From positions 1 to 55,292 of the forward strand of contig NZ_FNCS01000019.1 of the NCBI RefSeq assembly GCF_900100665.1: a stretch of 55,292 nucleotides of DNA, in the 5' to 3' direction. This document shows positions 1 through 6,897 of the stretch, piece after piece (the stretch's first letter is position 1; each line of letters starts with the position of its first letter). A program made the position numbers and the translations under genes. The DNA comes from Pelagibacterium luteolum. GTDB lineage: Bacteria > Pseudomonadota > Alphaproteobacteria > Rhizobiales > Devosiaceae. Below the pieces are notes generated by a model that worked only from the letters and a program-made list of their open reading frames with translations, was not told where the DNA came from and did no database searches.

Positions 1-235
1 GCGTCTCCTCGAGCAGCGATAGGATCAAAACCTTGCAGGCGTCGATGCGTCCAGATCGACGATCACCTCCCAAGGCCTTGGGAAGAGGCGCTCCCTGATC
101 ACGCTGGCGCGCCCTCCAGCGGCTCACACTTGCCGCACTGACACCAAAGCGTTCAGCTGCCTGGCGATGGCTGAGCCCGCTGGCCACGGCGGCAAGAACA
201 CGCGTCCGGAGATCGAGTGACAAAGCTTTCGACAT
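1..235 (-). CDS. IS630-family transposase, N-terminal part (cut by window edge)
   Basis: Read leftward from an ATG at 233-235, the frame stays open to the window edge (78 codons). The product begins MSKALSLDLRTRVLAAV and continues with SHRQAAERFGVSAASVSRW. This is the helix-turn-helix DNA-binding start typical of IS630-family transposases and of OrfA in split versions. The catalytic DDE part lies outside the window, so it is not known whether the element is intact. A purine-rich stretch precedes the ATG (GGAGG within 241-250 on the minus strand). Confidence 0.8.
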   Translation of the reverse strand, partial: MSKALSLDLRTRVLAAVASGLSHRQAAERFGVSAASVSRWRARQRDQGAPLPKALGGDRRSGRIDACKVLILSLLEET

Positions 236-326
236 GTCCGCCGGCCTCCTCACCCGGCAAACATGATGAATCAGAAACGCGTTGATTTGGGAACCCGCAC
301 CGATTCATTCAGCTCGGGTGCCGCTC
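1..326 (-). mobile_element. IS630-like insertion sequence, one end, running off the left edge
   Basis: The transposase start lies 91 bp inside the inferred element end. IS630-family elements insert at TA, and IS630 itself prefers CTAG. A CTAG lies at 326-329, within the last codons of the neighbouring binding-protein gene and just where that gene's homology seems to stop. I therefore place the element end at 326. The terminal inverted repeat would start GAGCGGCACCCGAGC on the minus strand. The boundary is inference, because the second end and its matching inverted repeat are outside the window. Confidence 0.5.
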
Positions 327-1223
327 TAGCGCATAGGGGATGGAGAGCACCGAGGCCTGCGAGAAGGCAAGGTCGGGCAGGAGGATCGCCCCGCCGGTTT
401 GAAACGCCTCGAGCGTATCGAGCGTCGGATTTGCGGCCAGTATCTCGTCTCGCGTGCTGCCGAACGGGTAGATCAGGAGGATATCGGCATCGGCCAGACG
501 CGCCTCTTCGGCGGTCACCGTCACATAGCTCTCGTCCGCCGGCATGTCGAGCACCGCCGGCACGGGCGAAAAGCCCAGATCGTAAAGCGTTTTGTTGATG
601 AACTGGGTCTGGGCGTAATAGGTCAGCCCGCCCGCATGGACGTCGAGATAATTGGCCGTGTGGCCCGCAAATTGGGGATTTTCGGCCTTGATCCCGGCCA
701 GATAGGTTTCGAGACCATCGATTAGCGCCTGCCCTTCGTCGCGACGGCCGAGCGCTTCGGCAATCAGAAGCGTCGTCGCCGTCGTTGTCGACCCCCACGG
801 CGATTCGCCCTTGGGCAACGACAGGGTAGGGGCGATCTGGCTTAGCCGCTCATATTCTGCGCGATCCCCGCCCGAACTCGCGAAAACGATCAGGTCGGGT
901 TCGGTCGCCGCTATGGCTTCGAAGTTGAGTTCCCGCCCGAGCCAGACTTCTGGGGAATGCCCCTCGAGCAGTGGCGCCGACCACGGGCCTGCCCCATCCT
1001 CGAAATTGTACCAGGACCGGATGCCGACCGGCACGACCCCAAGCGCCAGAAGCGTATCGACGTCGCGGTCCATCAGCGCCACGACGCGTTCGGGAACATC
1101 CTCGATCGTCGTCGTGCCCAGCGCGTGCTCGACGGTCACGGGGAACACGTCCTGGGCATGCCCGACATGTGTTGCCGATAACCCGACGCACAGCGCGAAA
1201 AGGATGCGAAAAACGATAGCCAT
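309..1223 (-). CDS. siderophore/iron ABC transporter substrate-binding protein (FecB/FhuD type), C-terminus probably truncated by an IS
   Basis: The product is 304 aa with a signal peptide (residues 1-23, cleavage after GHA). Family features follow: RVVALMDRDVDTLLALGV near the N-terminus, then EAIAATEPDLIVF, YERLSQIAPT, and a C-terminal lobe ending LSIPYAL. This is the layout of periplasmic binding proteins that deliver ferric siderophores to an inner-membrane ABC permease. No permease or ATPase gene is in view, so the partners must lie across the IS or elsewhere. After LSIPYAL only ERHPS remains, encoded by the presumed IS end. The usual last dozen or so residues of the family are missing. 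GGGGGA sits about 8 nt before the ATG as a ribosome site. The function may survive, since the lost tail is short. Confidence 0.75.
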   Translation of the reverse strand: MAIVFRILFALCVGLSATHVGHAQDVFPVTVEHALGTTTIEDVPERVVALMDRDVDTLLALGVVPVGIRSWYNFEDGAGPWSAPLLEGHSPEVWLGRELNFEAIAATEPDLIVFASSGGDRAEYERLSQIAPTLSLPKGESPWGSTTTATTLLIAEALGRRDEGQALIDGLETYLAGIKAENPQFAGHTANYLDVHAGGLTYYAQTQFINKTLYDLGFSPVPAVLDMPADESYVTVTAEEARLADADILLIYPFGSTRDEILAANPTLDTLEAFQTGGAILLPDLAFSQASVLSIPYALERHPS

Positions 1224-1266
1224 GACATTCCCCCGGATCGATAGACCGGAGGACGCTATTTTATTA

Positions 1267-1281
1267 TGACTTTTCGAGTCA
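1267..1281 (-). promoter_or_regulatory. 15-bp inverted repeat and TTGACT box upstream of the binding-protein gene
   Basis: TGACT-N5-AGTCA forms a perfect 5+5 inverted repeat 44 bp before the start codon. It overlaps a TTGACT that could be a -35 box, followed by an AT-rich stretch on the minus strand. Position and symmetry suggest an operator, and an iron regulator would fit the gene. It does not match a RirA, Irr or Fur consensus well enough for me to name one. Confidence 0.35.
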
Positions 1282-1287
1282 ACTTAG

Positions 1288-2079
1288 TTATTTGACCGCC
1301 TGCACGGCCTTGAGCAGTTCGGCCTGGATGATTTCATTGCCAGCCACCACTTCGCCCTTGGCTACGGCATCGTTGCCGCCGGCAAAGTCGGTCAGAAACC
1401 CGCCGGCTTCCTTGACCATCAACAGTCCCGGCGCCACGTCCCAGGGTTTCAGGCCCGCTTCCCACACGCCATCCAGCCGGCCCGAGGCCAGCCACGCCAG
1501 ATCGATCGAGATCGAGCCCGTGCGGCGAATGCCGACAACGGCAGGGGTGATGTGCGCCAACTGCCGCAATTGCAGCGCATCGAGCGCGCGGCCTTGCGAA
1601 TTGATGCCGGTGGAAATCAGCGCCTCGGCCATGTGCTTGCGCCCCGCCACCCGCAGACGGCGGTTGTTGAGCCAGGCGCCATTGCCTTTTTCGGCGGTAT
1701 AGAGCTCGTCCATGATCGGATTGTAGATCACCGAGGAGACGATTTCGTCGTTGCGCTCGAGCGCAATCGCCACGGCAAACATGGGAATGGCGTGCATGAA
1801 GTTCGTGGTGCCGTCGATGGGATCGATGATCCAGCGGTGCATCCCGTCGGTGCCCTTGATCTCCCCGCCTTCCTCCATGAGGAAGGAATAGGTGGGGCGC
1901 GCCTTCATCAGCTCGTCCATCACCACCTTTTCGGCGCGCTTGTCGGAAACGGTCACGAAATCGGCCGGCCCTTTTCGCGACACCTGCAAATTCTCGACCT
2001 CGCCAAAATCGCGGATCAGGCCCTTGCCGGCCTTCATCGCGGCATTGACCATTACGTTCATCAGCGCTGAGCGAGCCAT
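1288..2079 (-). CDS. suhB: inositol monophosphatase family protein
   Basis: The product is 263 aa, normal length for the family. Metal-binding motifs are all present: EEGG at 69-72, DPIDGTTNF at 86-94 and WDVAPG at 213-218. These coordinate the Mg2+ ions that hydrolyse inositol-1-phosphate and related sugar phosphates such as histidinol phosphate or 3'-phosphoadenosine phosphates. SuhB-like members also act as accessory factors in rRNA transcription, which sequence cannot decide. The gene lies downstream of efp on the same strand, but a 243-bp gap with a large inverted repeat separates them, so co-transcription is uncertain. Confidence 0.85.
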   Translation of the reverse strand: MARSALMNVMVNAAMKAGKGLIRDFGEVENLQVSRKGPADFVTVSDKRAEKVVMDELMKARPTYSFLMEEGGEIKGTDGMHRWIIDPIDGTTNFMHAIPMFAVAIALERNDEIVSSVIYNPIMDELYTAEKGNGAWLNNRRLRVAGRKHMAEALISTGINSQGRALDALQLRQLAHITPAVVGIRRTGSISIDLAWLASGRLDGVWEAGLKPWDVAPGLLMVKEAGGFLTDFAGGNDAVAKGEVVAGNEIIQAELLKAVQAVK

Positions 2080-2143
2080 GGGGATATCCTGTTCGGTATG
2101 CGATCGGGTTCAAATCAGTATGCGATGGATGGTAGCGCGACCG

Positions 2144-2292
2144 CTGCGCACCCCTCATCCGACCGCTTCGCGGCCACCTTCTCCCTCAAGGGGGGAAGGA
2201 AGGTCATTCACCAGCGCTCGCGTGTGTCCGCCTGCGCTGCCTTGAGAGCCCCCTCTCCCTTGAGGGGAGAGGGCCGGGGTGAGGGTGCGCTG
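2144..2292. repeat. inverted pair of CACCCCTCATCC-type palindromic repeats
   Basis: Between suhB and efp, 2144-2206 reads GCGCACCCCTCATCC and then CCACCTTCTCCCTCAAGG. 2247-2292 is the same unit in reverse orientation (GCGCACCCTCACCCC and then CCTCTCCCCTCAAGGG on the minus strand). The two arms can fold into one long hairpin. A third copy lies at 44337-44396. It looks like a REP-type intergenic repeat and holds no plausible gene. Confidence 0.7.
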
Positions 2293-2322
2293 AGCCTGCG
2301 CCAATCGCACCCGCTCGTTTTA

Positions 2323-2886
2323 TCAATCCGCGCGGCGGATATAGGTCACTTCGGTCGTATCGACGATGATCTTCTGCCCGATGCCGACAAAGGGCGGGAC
2401 CATGGTCTTGACACCGTTTTCAAGCACTGCAGGCTTGAACGAGTTGGCCGCCGTCTGGCCCTTGACCACGGGCTCGGTGTCGGTCACTTCCAGCGTCACC
2501 TGCGCGGGCAGCTGTACGCCGAGCGGGGTGTCTTCGTACATTTCGACGGTCACCATCATGCCGTCCTGCAGAAACGCTGCGCGCTCGCCGACGAAATCGG
2601 TGGCCAGTTCGATCTGCTCGTAGGTTTCGGTGTTCATGAACACCAGCGCGTCGCCCTGTGCGTAAAGGTACTGGAAGTCGCGCTGCTCGAGCGTCACCTT
2701 CTCGACGGTTTCCGCCGAGCGGAAGCGTTCGTTGAGCTTGGTCGTGCCCTGGATGGCTTTCAGTTCCACCTGGGCATAGGCGCCGCCCTTGCCGGGCTTG
2801 ACGTGATCGACCTTCACCGCCACCCAAAGGCGGTCCTGGTGCATGATCACATTGCCGGGGCGAATTTCGTTACCGTTGATTTTCAT
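2323..2886 (-). CDS. efp: elongation factor P
   Basis: The product is 187 aa, the expected length for EF-P, which enters the ribosomal E site and relieves stalling at polyproline stretches. The protein starts [14 protein letters not shown]. The conserved loop PGKGGA places the lysine normally modified with beta-lysine at K33. The three beta-barrel domains are recognisable to the C-terminal [15 protein letters not shown]. The frame is open further upstream to 2991, but only the start at 2886 fits the family. The Pro-rich TolA encoded in this window would be a natural client (inference). No modification enzyme gene (epmA) is seen here. Confidence 0.95.
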   Translation of the reverse strand: MKINGNEIRPGNVIMHQDRLWVAVKVDHVKPGKGGAYAQVELKAIQGTTKLNERFRSAETVEKVTLEQRDFQYLYAQGDALVFMNTETYEQIELATDFVGERAAFLQDGMMVTVEMYEDTPLGVQLPAQVTLEVTDTEPVVKGQTAANSFKPAVLENGVKTMVPPFVGIGQKIIVDTTEVTYIRRAD

Positions 2887-3044
2887 CGTTTCTGGTCTTT
2901 TGCGATTGAGCGCCCGCCGGCGGTGCGCGCTCGGGGCCTTGTTTGGATTGGTGGCTGGCTTTTGCCCCAGAACGGGCTGGCTTTCAAGCATTTCCGCATC
3001 CGACGAGTCTCCGCCCGGATCGGAAGCATGACCAAAACAGAGAC

Positions 3045-3088
3045 CTAGAGCCCCTGTCTCGATGCCATCGAAGTTGGAATTGCTCTAG
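3045..3088 (-). terminator. nested hairpin at the end of the Sel1-repeat gene
   Basis: CTAGAGC (3045-3051) pairs with GCTCTAG (3082-3088), and inside it TCGAT-GCC-ATCGA forms a second stem. The outer arm overlaps the stop codon of the leftward Sel1-repeat gene. No long T-run follows, so it may be a weak terminator, an RNA stability element or a small dispersed palindrome. Confidence 0.35.
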
Positions 3089-4161
3089 TCCTCGCCCCCC
3101 ATCATCTCGCTGATTTCAGGCGGCAGCGTATCGAGCATATCAGGCAGGGGTTGATCGAGCGTGTCGTCTTCCTCGCTGGTCGGGGCCGTCGGCGCCGGTT
3201 CCTGGCTGGGCGGCACGCCCGGCCAATAACGCGCCCGTTCCTCGCCGCGCGCCCGCACGTCGGGGTCGGCGCCTCTTATGACGTTGTCGAGATTGCTGTC
3301 GGAGAGGCCCTGCCGGCGCGCGAGATCGCGATACATGGCCGCGGTTTCGATATCGGCGGGCACGCCTTCACCCGCCGCCAGCATCATGGCGTAGCGGGCC
3401 TGGCCCACGGGGTTGCCCTGCTCGGCAGCGCGGGCATACCACCCGGCTGCTGCGGTTGCGTCGCGCTCGCCCAAGGCCCCCATATAGAGCAGCGTCGCAT
3501 ATTCCACCTGCGCATCGGCCAGCCCTTCGCTTGCCGACAACGCCAGAAGCTCCAGCGCGCGCTCGGTGTCGGGCGCAACGCCCGCACCCTCGAGCAGCAT
3601 CACGGCAAAATCATATTGCGCTTCGGGCAGACCCGCTTCCGCCGCCTCGCCGATCAGCTGCGCGGCACGCACCAGATTGGGCTCGGCAAATTCGCCCTCG
3701 ACGTGCAGCAGGCCCATATTGTATTTGGCCGCCGCGTGCCCGGCCTCGGCCGCCTTCTGGAACAATCTCGCGGCGCGCTGGCGGTTCTGCGTCACGCCTG
3801 TGCCCGACTGATAGATCAGCGCAAGCTGAAACGTCGCCTGCACGTCCCCGTTCTGGTCAGCCTGATTGTACCAGCTTATGGCGCGCGGAATGTCCTGCGC
3901 GACACCCAGCCCATTGGCATAGATTTCCGCGATCAACGTTTGCGCCACGGCGTCGCCTTGCCCGGCGCGGCGCTCGGCCAGCCGCAACGCCGTCAGGTAA
4001 TAGCCGCGCTGGAACGCGCCATAGGCGAGGTCCACGCCTTCGGGCGGATTGAGCAGCATGCGTGAAATATCGATGGCTTCGTCCATCTGCTCGGACTGCG
4101 CGACAGCCGGCAGCGGCCCGAGCACGAGCAGCGCGACCAACAATGCTGCCTTTGCCCTCAT
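3085..4161 (-). CDS. secreted Sel1-like (TPR) repeat protein
   Basis: The product is 358 aa with a signal peptide (about residues 1-21, hydrophobic LLVALLVLGPL, cleavage after AVA). Sel1-like repeats of about 36 residues follow, recognisable from AQTLIAEIYANGLGV, ATFQLALIYQSGTGV, AAKYNMGLLHVEG, AQYDFAVMLLEGAGV and AQYATLLYMGA-like periods. Such solenoids bind other proteins, often in the periplasm. The tail of about 60 residues is rich in Pro, Glu and Asp. Its ATG overlaps the stop of the ThiE-like gene by 4 bp, so the two are translationally coupled. A specific partner cannot be read from the sequence. Confidence 0.8.
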   Translation of the reverse strand: MRAKAALLVALLVLGPLPAVAQSEQMDEAIDISRMLLNPPEGVDLAYGAFQRGYYLTALRLAERRAGQGDAVAQTLIAEIYANGLGVAQDIPRAISWYNQADQNGDVQATFQLALIYQSGTGVTQNRQRAARLFQKAAEAGHAAAKYNMGLLHVEGEFAEPNLVRAAQLIGEAAEAGLPEAQYDFAVMLLEGAGVAPDTERALELLALSASEGLADAQVEYATLLYMGALGERDATAAAGWYARAAEQGNPVGQARYAMMLAAGEGVPADIETAAMYRDLARRQGLSDSNLDNVIRGADPDVRARGEERARYWPGVPPSQEPAPTAPTSEEDDTLDQPLPDMLDTLPPEISEMMGGED

Positions 4162-4700
4162 CGATCGTCACCCGAAGGGATCTGGTCCCAATCGGTTTGC
4201 GGATAGGCGACGAATTCGTTGGCGACCCCTGCAAGATCGTCGCCCGCGCCGGGACAATAGACCGATGGCACCTCGAACGTTTCCGCCCACCAATCGGCCA
4301 TCTCGCGCCCGTCGATGTCGGTCCGGTCGCCAAACATCAGATAGTCGACGTCCAGTTCCCCGCGCAGCATGGCCTCATGGCGCGAACCGATATCTCCGGT
4401 GCCGACGATGAAATCGGGCTTTAACGCCTCGATCGCCTCGTGCACCGCCTTGATGCCACCCGAAATATGCACGCCATCGGCATAGGCCTTGCGTACGAGG
4501 TCGGGCCGGTTGTCGAGCAGCACGGCGCAATTGTGCTTCTGGACCGATTTGGCCAGCGCTTTTACGCGCGCGCCATAGGTGAGGTCGTCTTCGTCACCGG
4601 CCTTGAGCAACAGCGCCGCCGCCGGCACGCGCGTCAATATCGCATCGAGCCGTTCGGCAGAGATATCGGGTTCGGCGATGAGGAAAATTTCAAATGCCAT
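4158..4700 (-). CDS. ThiE/TenI-like TIM-barrel protein, divergent thiamine phosphate synthase homologue
   Basis: The product is 180 aa, shorter than a typical ThiE (about 205-215). The fold signature is visible: LIAEPD first strand, AALLLKAGD, AVLLDNRPDLVRKAYADGVHIS, FIVGTGDIGSRHEAML, VDYLMFGD. Canonical ThiE has HLGQ.D after ADGVH and a GVSxH or G[VI]S motif at the next strand, both binding pyrimidine and phosphate. Here these are HISGG and VGTGDI, and the TK-containing active-site loop is not evident. I read it as a ThiE-like paralogue of unknown activity rather than proven thiamine phosphate synthase. It sits between fba and the Sel1 gene, with its own terminator-separated unit. Confidence 0.6.
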   Translation of the reverse strand: MAFEIFLIAEPDISAERLDAILTRVPAAALLLKAGDEDDLTYGARVKALAKSVQKHNCAVLLDNRPDLVRKAYADGVHISGGIKAVHEAIEALKPDFIVGTGDIGSRHEAMLRGELDVDYLMFGDRTDIDGREMADWWAETFEVPSVYCPGAGDDLAGVANEFVAYPQTDWDQIPSGDDR

Positions 4701-4742
4701 GGGGCCCCACTGTCATGGTTCCCTTGCCGTCAAACCATGACG

Positions 4743-4777
4743 AAAAAAGGGACGCGGGCGTTCCTACCGCGTCCCTT
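4743..4777 (-). terminator. Rho-independent terminator downstream of fba
   Basis: A perfect 11-bp stem (AAGGGACGCGG, loop of 9, CCGCGTCCCTT) is followed on the minus strand by TTTTTTCG. It ends the leftward fba transcript about 390 bp after the stop, past two palindromic repeats, and insulates the ThiE-like gene. Confidence 0.75.
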
Positions 4778-4845
4778 CGATCTTGAAAAGGGCGTGCCCG
4801 GTGGCGTCGTCGCTACAGACCCGCAGCTTCGCCCCACCCAGCACC

Positions 4846-4950
4846 GTCATCCCGGCCCTGAGCCGGGACCCAGTATGCTCCGCTCCGGTGATCTACCCAC
4901 ACTCGCCGAGGATACTAGGCCCCGGGTCTTCGCCCGGGGTGACAGCGGCG
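4846..4950. repeat. GTCATCCCGG-type intergenic palindromic repeat, copy 1
   Basis: The unit starts GTCATCCCGGCCCTGAGCC, has CCAGTATGCTCCGC in the middle and ends CCCGGGTCTTCGCCCGGGG then TGACAGC. Both ends can form strong GC hairpins. It shares the same order of blocks with 5033-5142. It lies in the 463-bp gap between the ThiE-like gene and fba, which otherwise holds only the fba terminator. Confidence 0.7.
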
Positions 4951-5032
4951 GGATGAATTTACGGCAACGACAAACTTGGGGCTGACCGCAACGGCGCAGG
5001 TGCTGCGACACAACCGCCGCCCTACCCCAACG

Positions 5033-5142
5033 GTCATCCCGGACTTGATCCGGGACCTAGTATGCTCCGCGCATGCGATCAATCCTCCGCCGCCAAGGAT
5101 ACTGCGCCCCGGGTCTCTTCGCCCGGGGTGACAGCGGTGGAA
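5033..5142. repeat. GTCATCCCGG-type intergenic palindromic repeat, copy 2
   Basis: This is the same unit as 4846-4950 in the same orientation. It reads GTCATCCCGGACTTGATCC, AGTATGCTCCGC, AAGGATACTG, GGGTCTCTTCGCCCGGGG, TGACAGC. The conserved ends and variable middle point to a structured repeat and not to a gene. It lies just after the fba stop codon. Confidence 0.7.
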
Positions 5143-5163
5143 TGATTTCCGCTCTGACGCCGC

Positions 5164-6186
5164 TTACGCCGCCCGGTCGAGTTCTGCGGCCCACTGGCCC
5201 TGCGAGGCCAGAGAATTCATCTTGGCGCGGTGGATGAAGGCGCGGCGTGCGGCTTCGACATTTTCGGGCTTGCCGGCCCATGCCGCAAGCGCATCGGCCT
5301 GCAGCGCGCGGCCATAGGAGAAGGTCAGACCCCAGGGCAATTTGCCCAAATTGTGCATGGCGGAGAGATTGGCGCTGGCCTGTTCACAGGTCTGGCCGCC
5401 CGAAAGGAACGCGATGCCGGGGACGATTGCAGGCACCGTGGCCTTCAACGTCCGCACCGTGCGCTCTGCGACTTCCTCGACCGAAACCTTGGGTCCGTTG
5501 ACGCCGGGGATCACCATGTTTGGCTTTAGAATGATGCCATCGAGTTCGACGCCGGCGAGGCGCAGTTCCTCGAACACTTCGGCCAGCGTATCGGTCGTCA
5601 CCCGTTCGCAGACCTCGATCGTGTGGTCGCCCGGCTTGCCATCGGCCAGAACTTCCGGCTCGACGATCGGCACGATGCCGGCTTCCTGGCACAGCGCCGC
5701 ATAGCGGGCCAGCGCATGGGCGTTGGCATGGATCGAACCGCGCGTCGGCTTATTCTCGCCAATGGCGATAACACCGCGCCATTTGGCAAAGGTCGCACCA
5801 AGCGCCGCATATTCGTTCAGGCGGTCGCGCAGCCCGTCGAGGCCTTCAGTCACGGTTTCGTCGGCAAAGCCCGACATGGGCTTGGCGCCGGTATCGACCT
5901 TAATCCCGGCCAAAGCGTTGTTGGCGCGCAGCATCTCGACAAAGGGCGTGCCGTCGGATGCCGACTGGCGGATGGTTTCATCAAACAGAATCACGCCCGA
6001 AATGTACTGGCTCATCGCCTCGTCGGCGCCAAACAGCATCTCGCGATAATCGCGGCGGCTGGTCTCTGTCGACGCGAGCCCGATCGTATCGAACCGCTTC
6101 TTGATGGTGCCGGTCGATTCATCGGCGGCCAGAATGCCCTTGCCGGGTGCAACAAGCTGATTGGCGATATCGCTCAGTCGAGACAT
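5164..6186 (-). CDS. class I fructose-bisphosphate aldolase
   Basis: The product is 340 aa, the standard class I length. It starts MSRLSDIANQLVAPGKGILA and continues with ADESTGTIKKRF. ILKPNMV places the Schiff-base lysine at K221. It cleaves or forms fructose-1,6-bisphosphate in glycolysis and gluconeogenesis without a metal. The frame is open to 6249, but homology starts at the ATG at 6184-6186. It belongs with pgk, gap and tkt upstream on the same strand, although a toxin-antitoxin pair now lies between it and pgk. Confidence 0.93.
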   Translation of the reverse strand: MSRLSDIANQLVAPGKGILAADESTGTIKKRFDTIGLASTETSRRDYREMLFGADEAMSQYISGVILFDETIRQSASDGTPFVEMLRANNALAGIKVDTGAKPMSGFADETVTEGLDGLRDRLNEYAALGATFAKWRGVIAIGENKPTRGSIHANAHALARYAALCQEAGIVPIVEPEVLADGKPGDHTIEVCERVTTDTLAEVFEELRLAGVELDGIILKPNMVIPGVNGPKVSVEEVAERTVRTLKATVPAIVPGIAFLSGGQTCEQASANLSAMHNLGKLPWGLTFSYGRALQADALAAWAGKPENVEAARRAFIHRAKMNSLASQGQWAAELDRAA

Positions 6187-6306
6187 CGGACGCAAAACCC
6201 CATGAGTGTGTGGACTATTGCGCCCAAAATACCCCACCACCCCGCCCACAATCGAGTTAGACGTTCGGGTATTGGACGAAGGGATGATGCGGAGGAGGGG
6301 AACCCG

Positions 6307-6588
6307 CTAGAGCCCGAGTTCTGAGTGCGAGCCCAACCGAACCAGTTGCAGAGTTTCAGGGTCGGGCTTGCGATAGATCAGAACGAGGTCGGGCCGGACA
6401 TGGCAGTCGCGGTGGTCGTTCCAATCGCCTGTCAGTGCATGGTCGCGATGCCGGGGCTCCAGATCGCGATCTTCGATCAAATGTTCGAGCACTGCCACCA
6501 ACTCGGCTTCGAGCGTCTTGGCGTAGCGGCCGCGCTTTTCGCGCTTGAAGTCTTTCTTGAAGGCTGTCGTGCGCTCAATCGTCCGCAT
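6307..6588 (-). CDS. YafQ-family type II toxin (mRNA interferase)
   Basis: The product is 93 aa, the usual YafQ length. YafQ cuts mRNA on the ribosome. Residues corresponding to the E. coli active site are present: H50 in RHRDH, H63 and D67 in DCHVRPD, R84 and H88 near the end (RLGSHSEL). The tryptophan that follows D67 in E. coli YafQ is leucine here. The start overlaps the end of the antitoxin gene by 14 bp, the standard arrangement. It should be active when the antitoxin is lost (family knowledge). Confidence 0.88.
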   Translation of the reverse strand: MRTIERTTAFKKDFKREKRGRYAKTLEAELVAVLEHLIEDRDLEPRHRDHALTGDWNDHRDCHVRPDLVLIYRKPDPETLQLVRLGSHSELGL

Positions 6589-6838
6589 TCAGGTCAGCCA
6601 TCAAGTCCTCGATGGAACCGATTTTCTTGGCTTTGCCCTCGCGGGCGTCCCGCATCGCTGCCACCGTCTCTGCGTTGGGCGTCAATGGTTCAAAGGGCAG
6701 AGCCTTTTCATTGGCCACGCGTATCAGCATCAAGCGCACGGCATCGGATACGGTAAGGCCCATCGTTTCGAGCACTGCAGCAGCTTCCTGCTTGATTTCG
6801 CTGTCGATCCTGGCCTGGACGAGCGCATTGGCAGCCAT
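6575..6838 (-). CDS. RelB/DinJ-family antitoxin
   Basis: The product is 87 aa. The N-terminal half (ALVQARIDSEIKQEAAAVL, then LTVSDAVRLMLIRVANEKALPF) is a ribbon-helix-helix DNA-binding and dimerisation domain of the DinJ type. The acidic C-terminal half (ending EDLMADLNADD) would wrap the toxin. It is first in a two-gene operon with its own promoter and operator just upstream, so the pair is autonomous within the glycolytic cluster. Confidence 0.88.
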   Translation of the reverse strand: MAANALVQARIDSEIKQEAAAVLETMGLTVSDAVRLMLIRVANEKALPFEPLTPNAETVAAMRDAREGKAKKIGSIEDLMADLNADD

Positions 6839-6850
6839 CGGTTTCTACTC

Positions 6851-6895
6851 CATTGTCGTGAATGACAATGTAATGCACGTTCATTGGGGTTACAA
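6851..6895 (-). promoter_or_regulatory. toxin-antitoxin promoter with overlapping palindromic operator
   Basis: Minus-strand reading gives TTGTAA (6890-6895), a 17-bp spacer and TACATT (6867-6872), a good sigma-70-type promoter. The inverted repeat CATTGTC-N6-GACAATG (6851-6870) overlaps the -10 box and lies just before the antitoxin ATG. This is where a DinJ-YafQ complex would bind to repress its own operon. Confidence 0.65.
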
Positions 6896-6897
6896 CC

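Noticed and set aside
2098-3048. A 316-codon open frame opposite efp
   Set aside because: It lies antisense to a clear efp gene and crosses the palindromic repeats. High GC produces such shadows.
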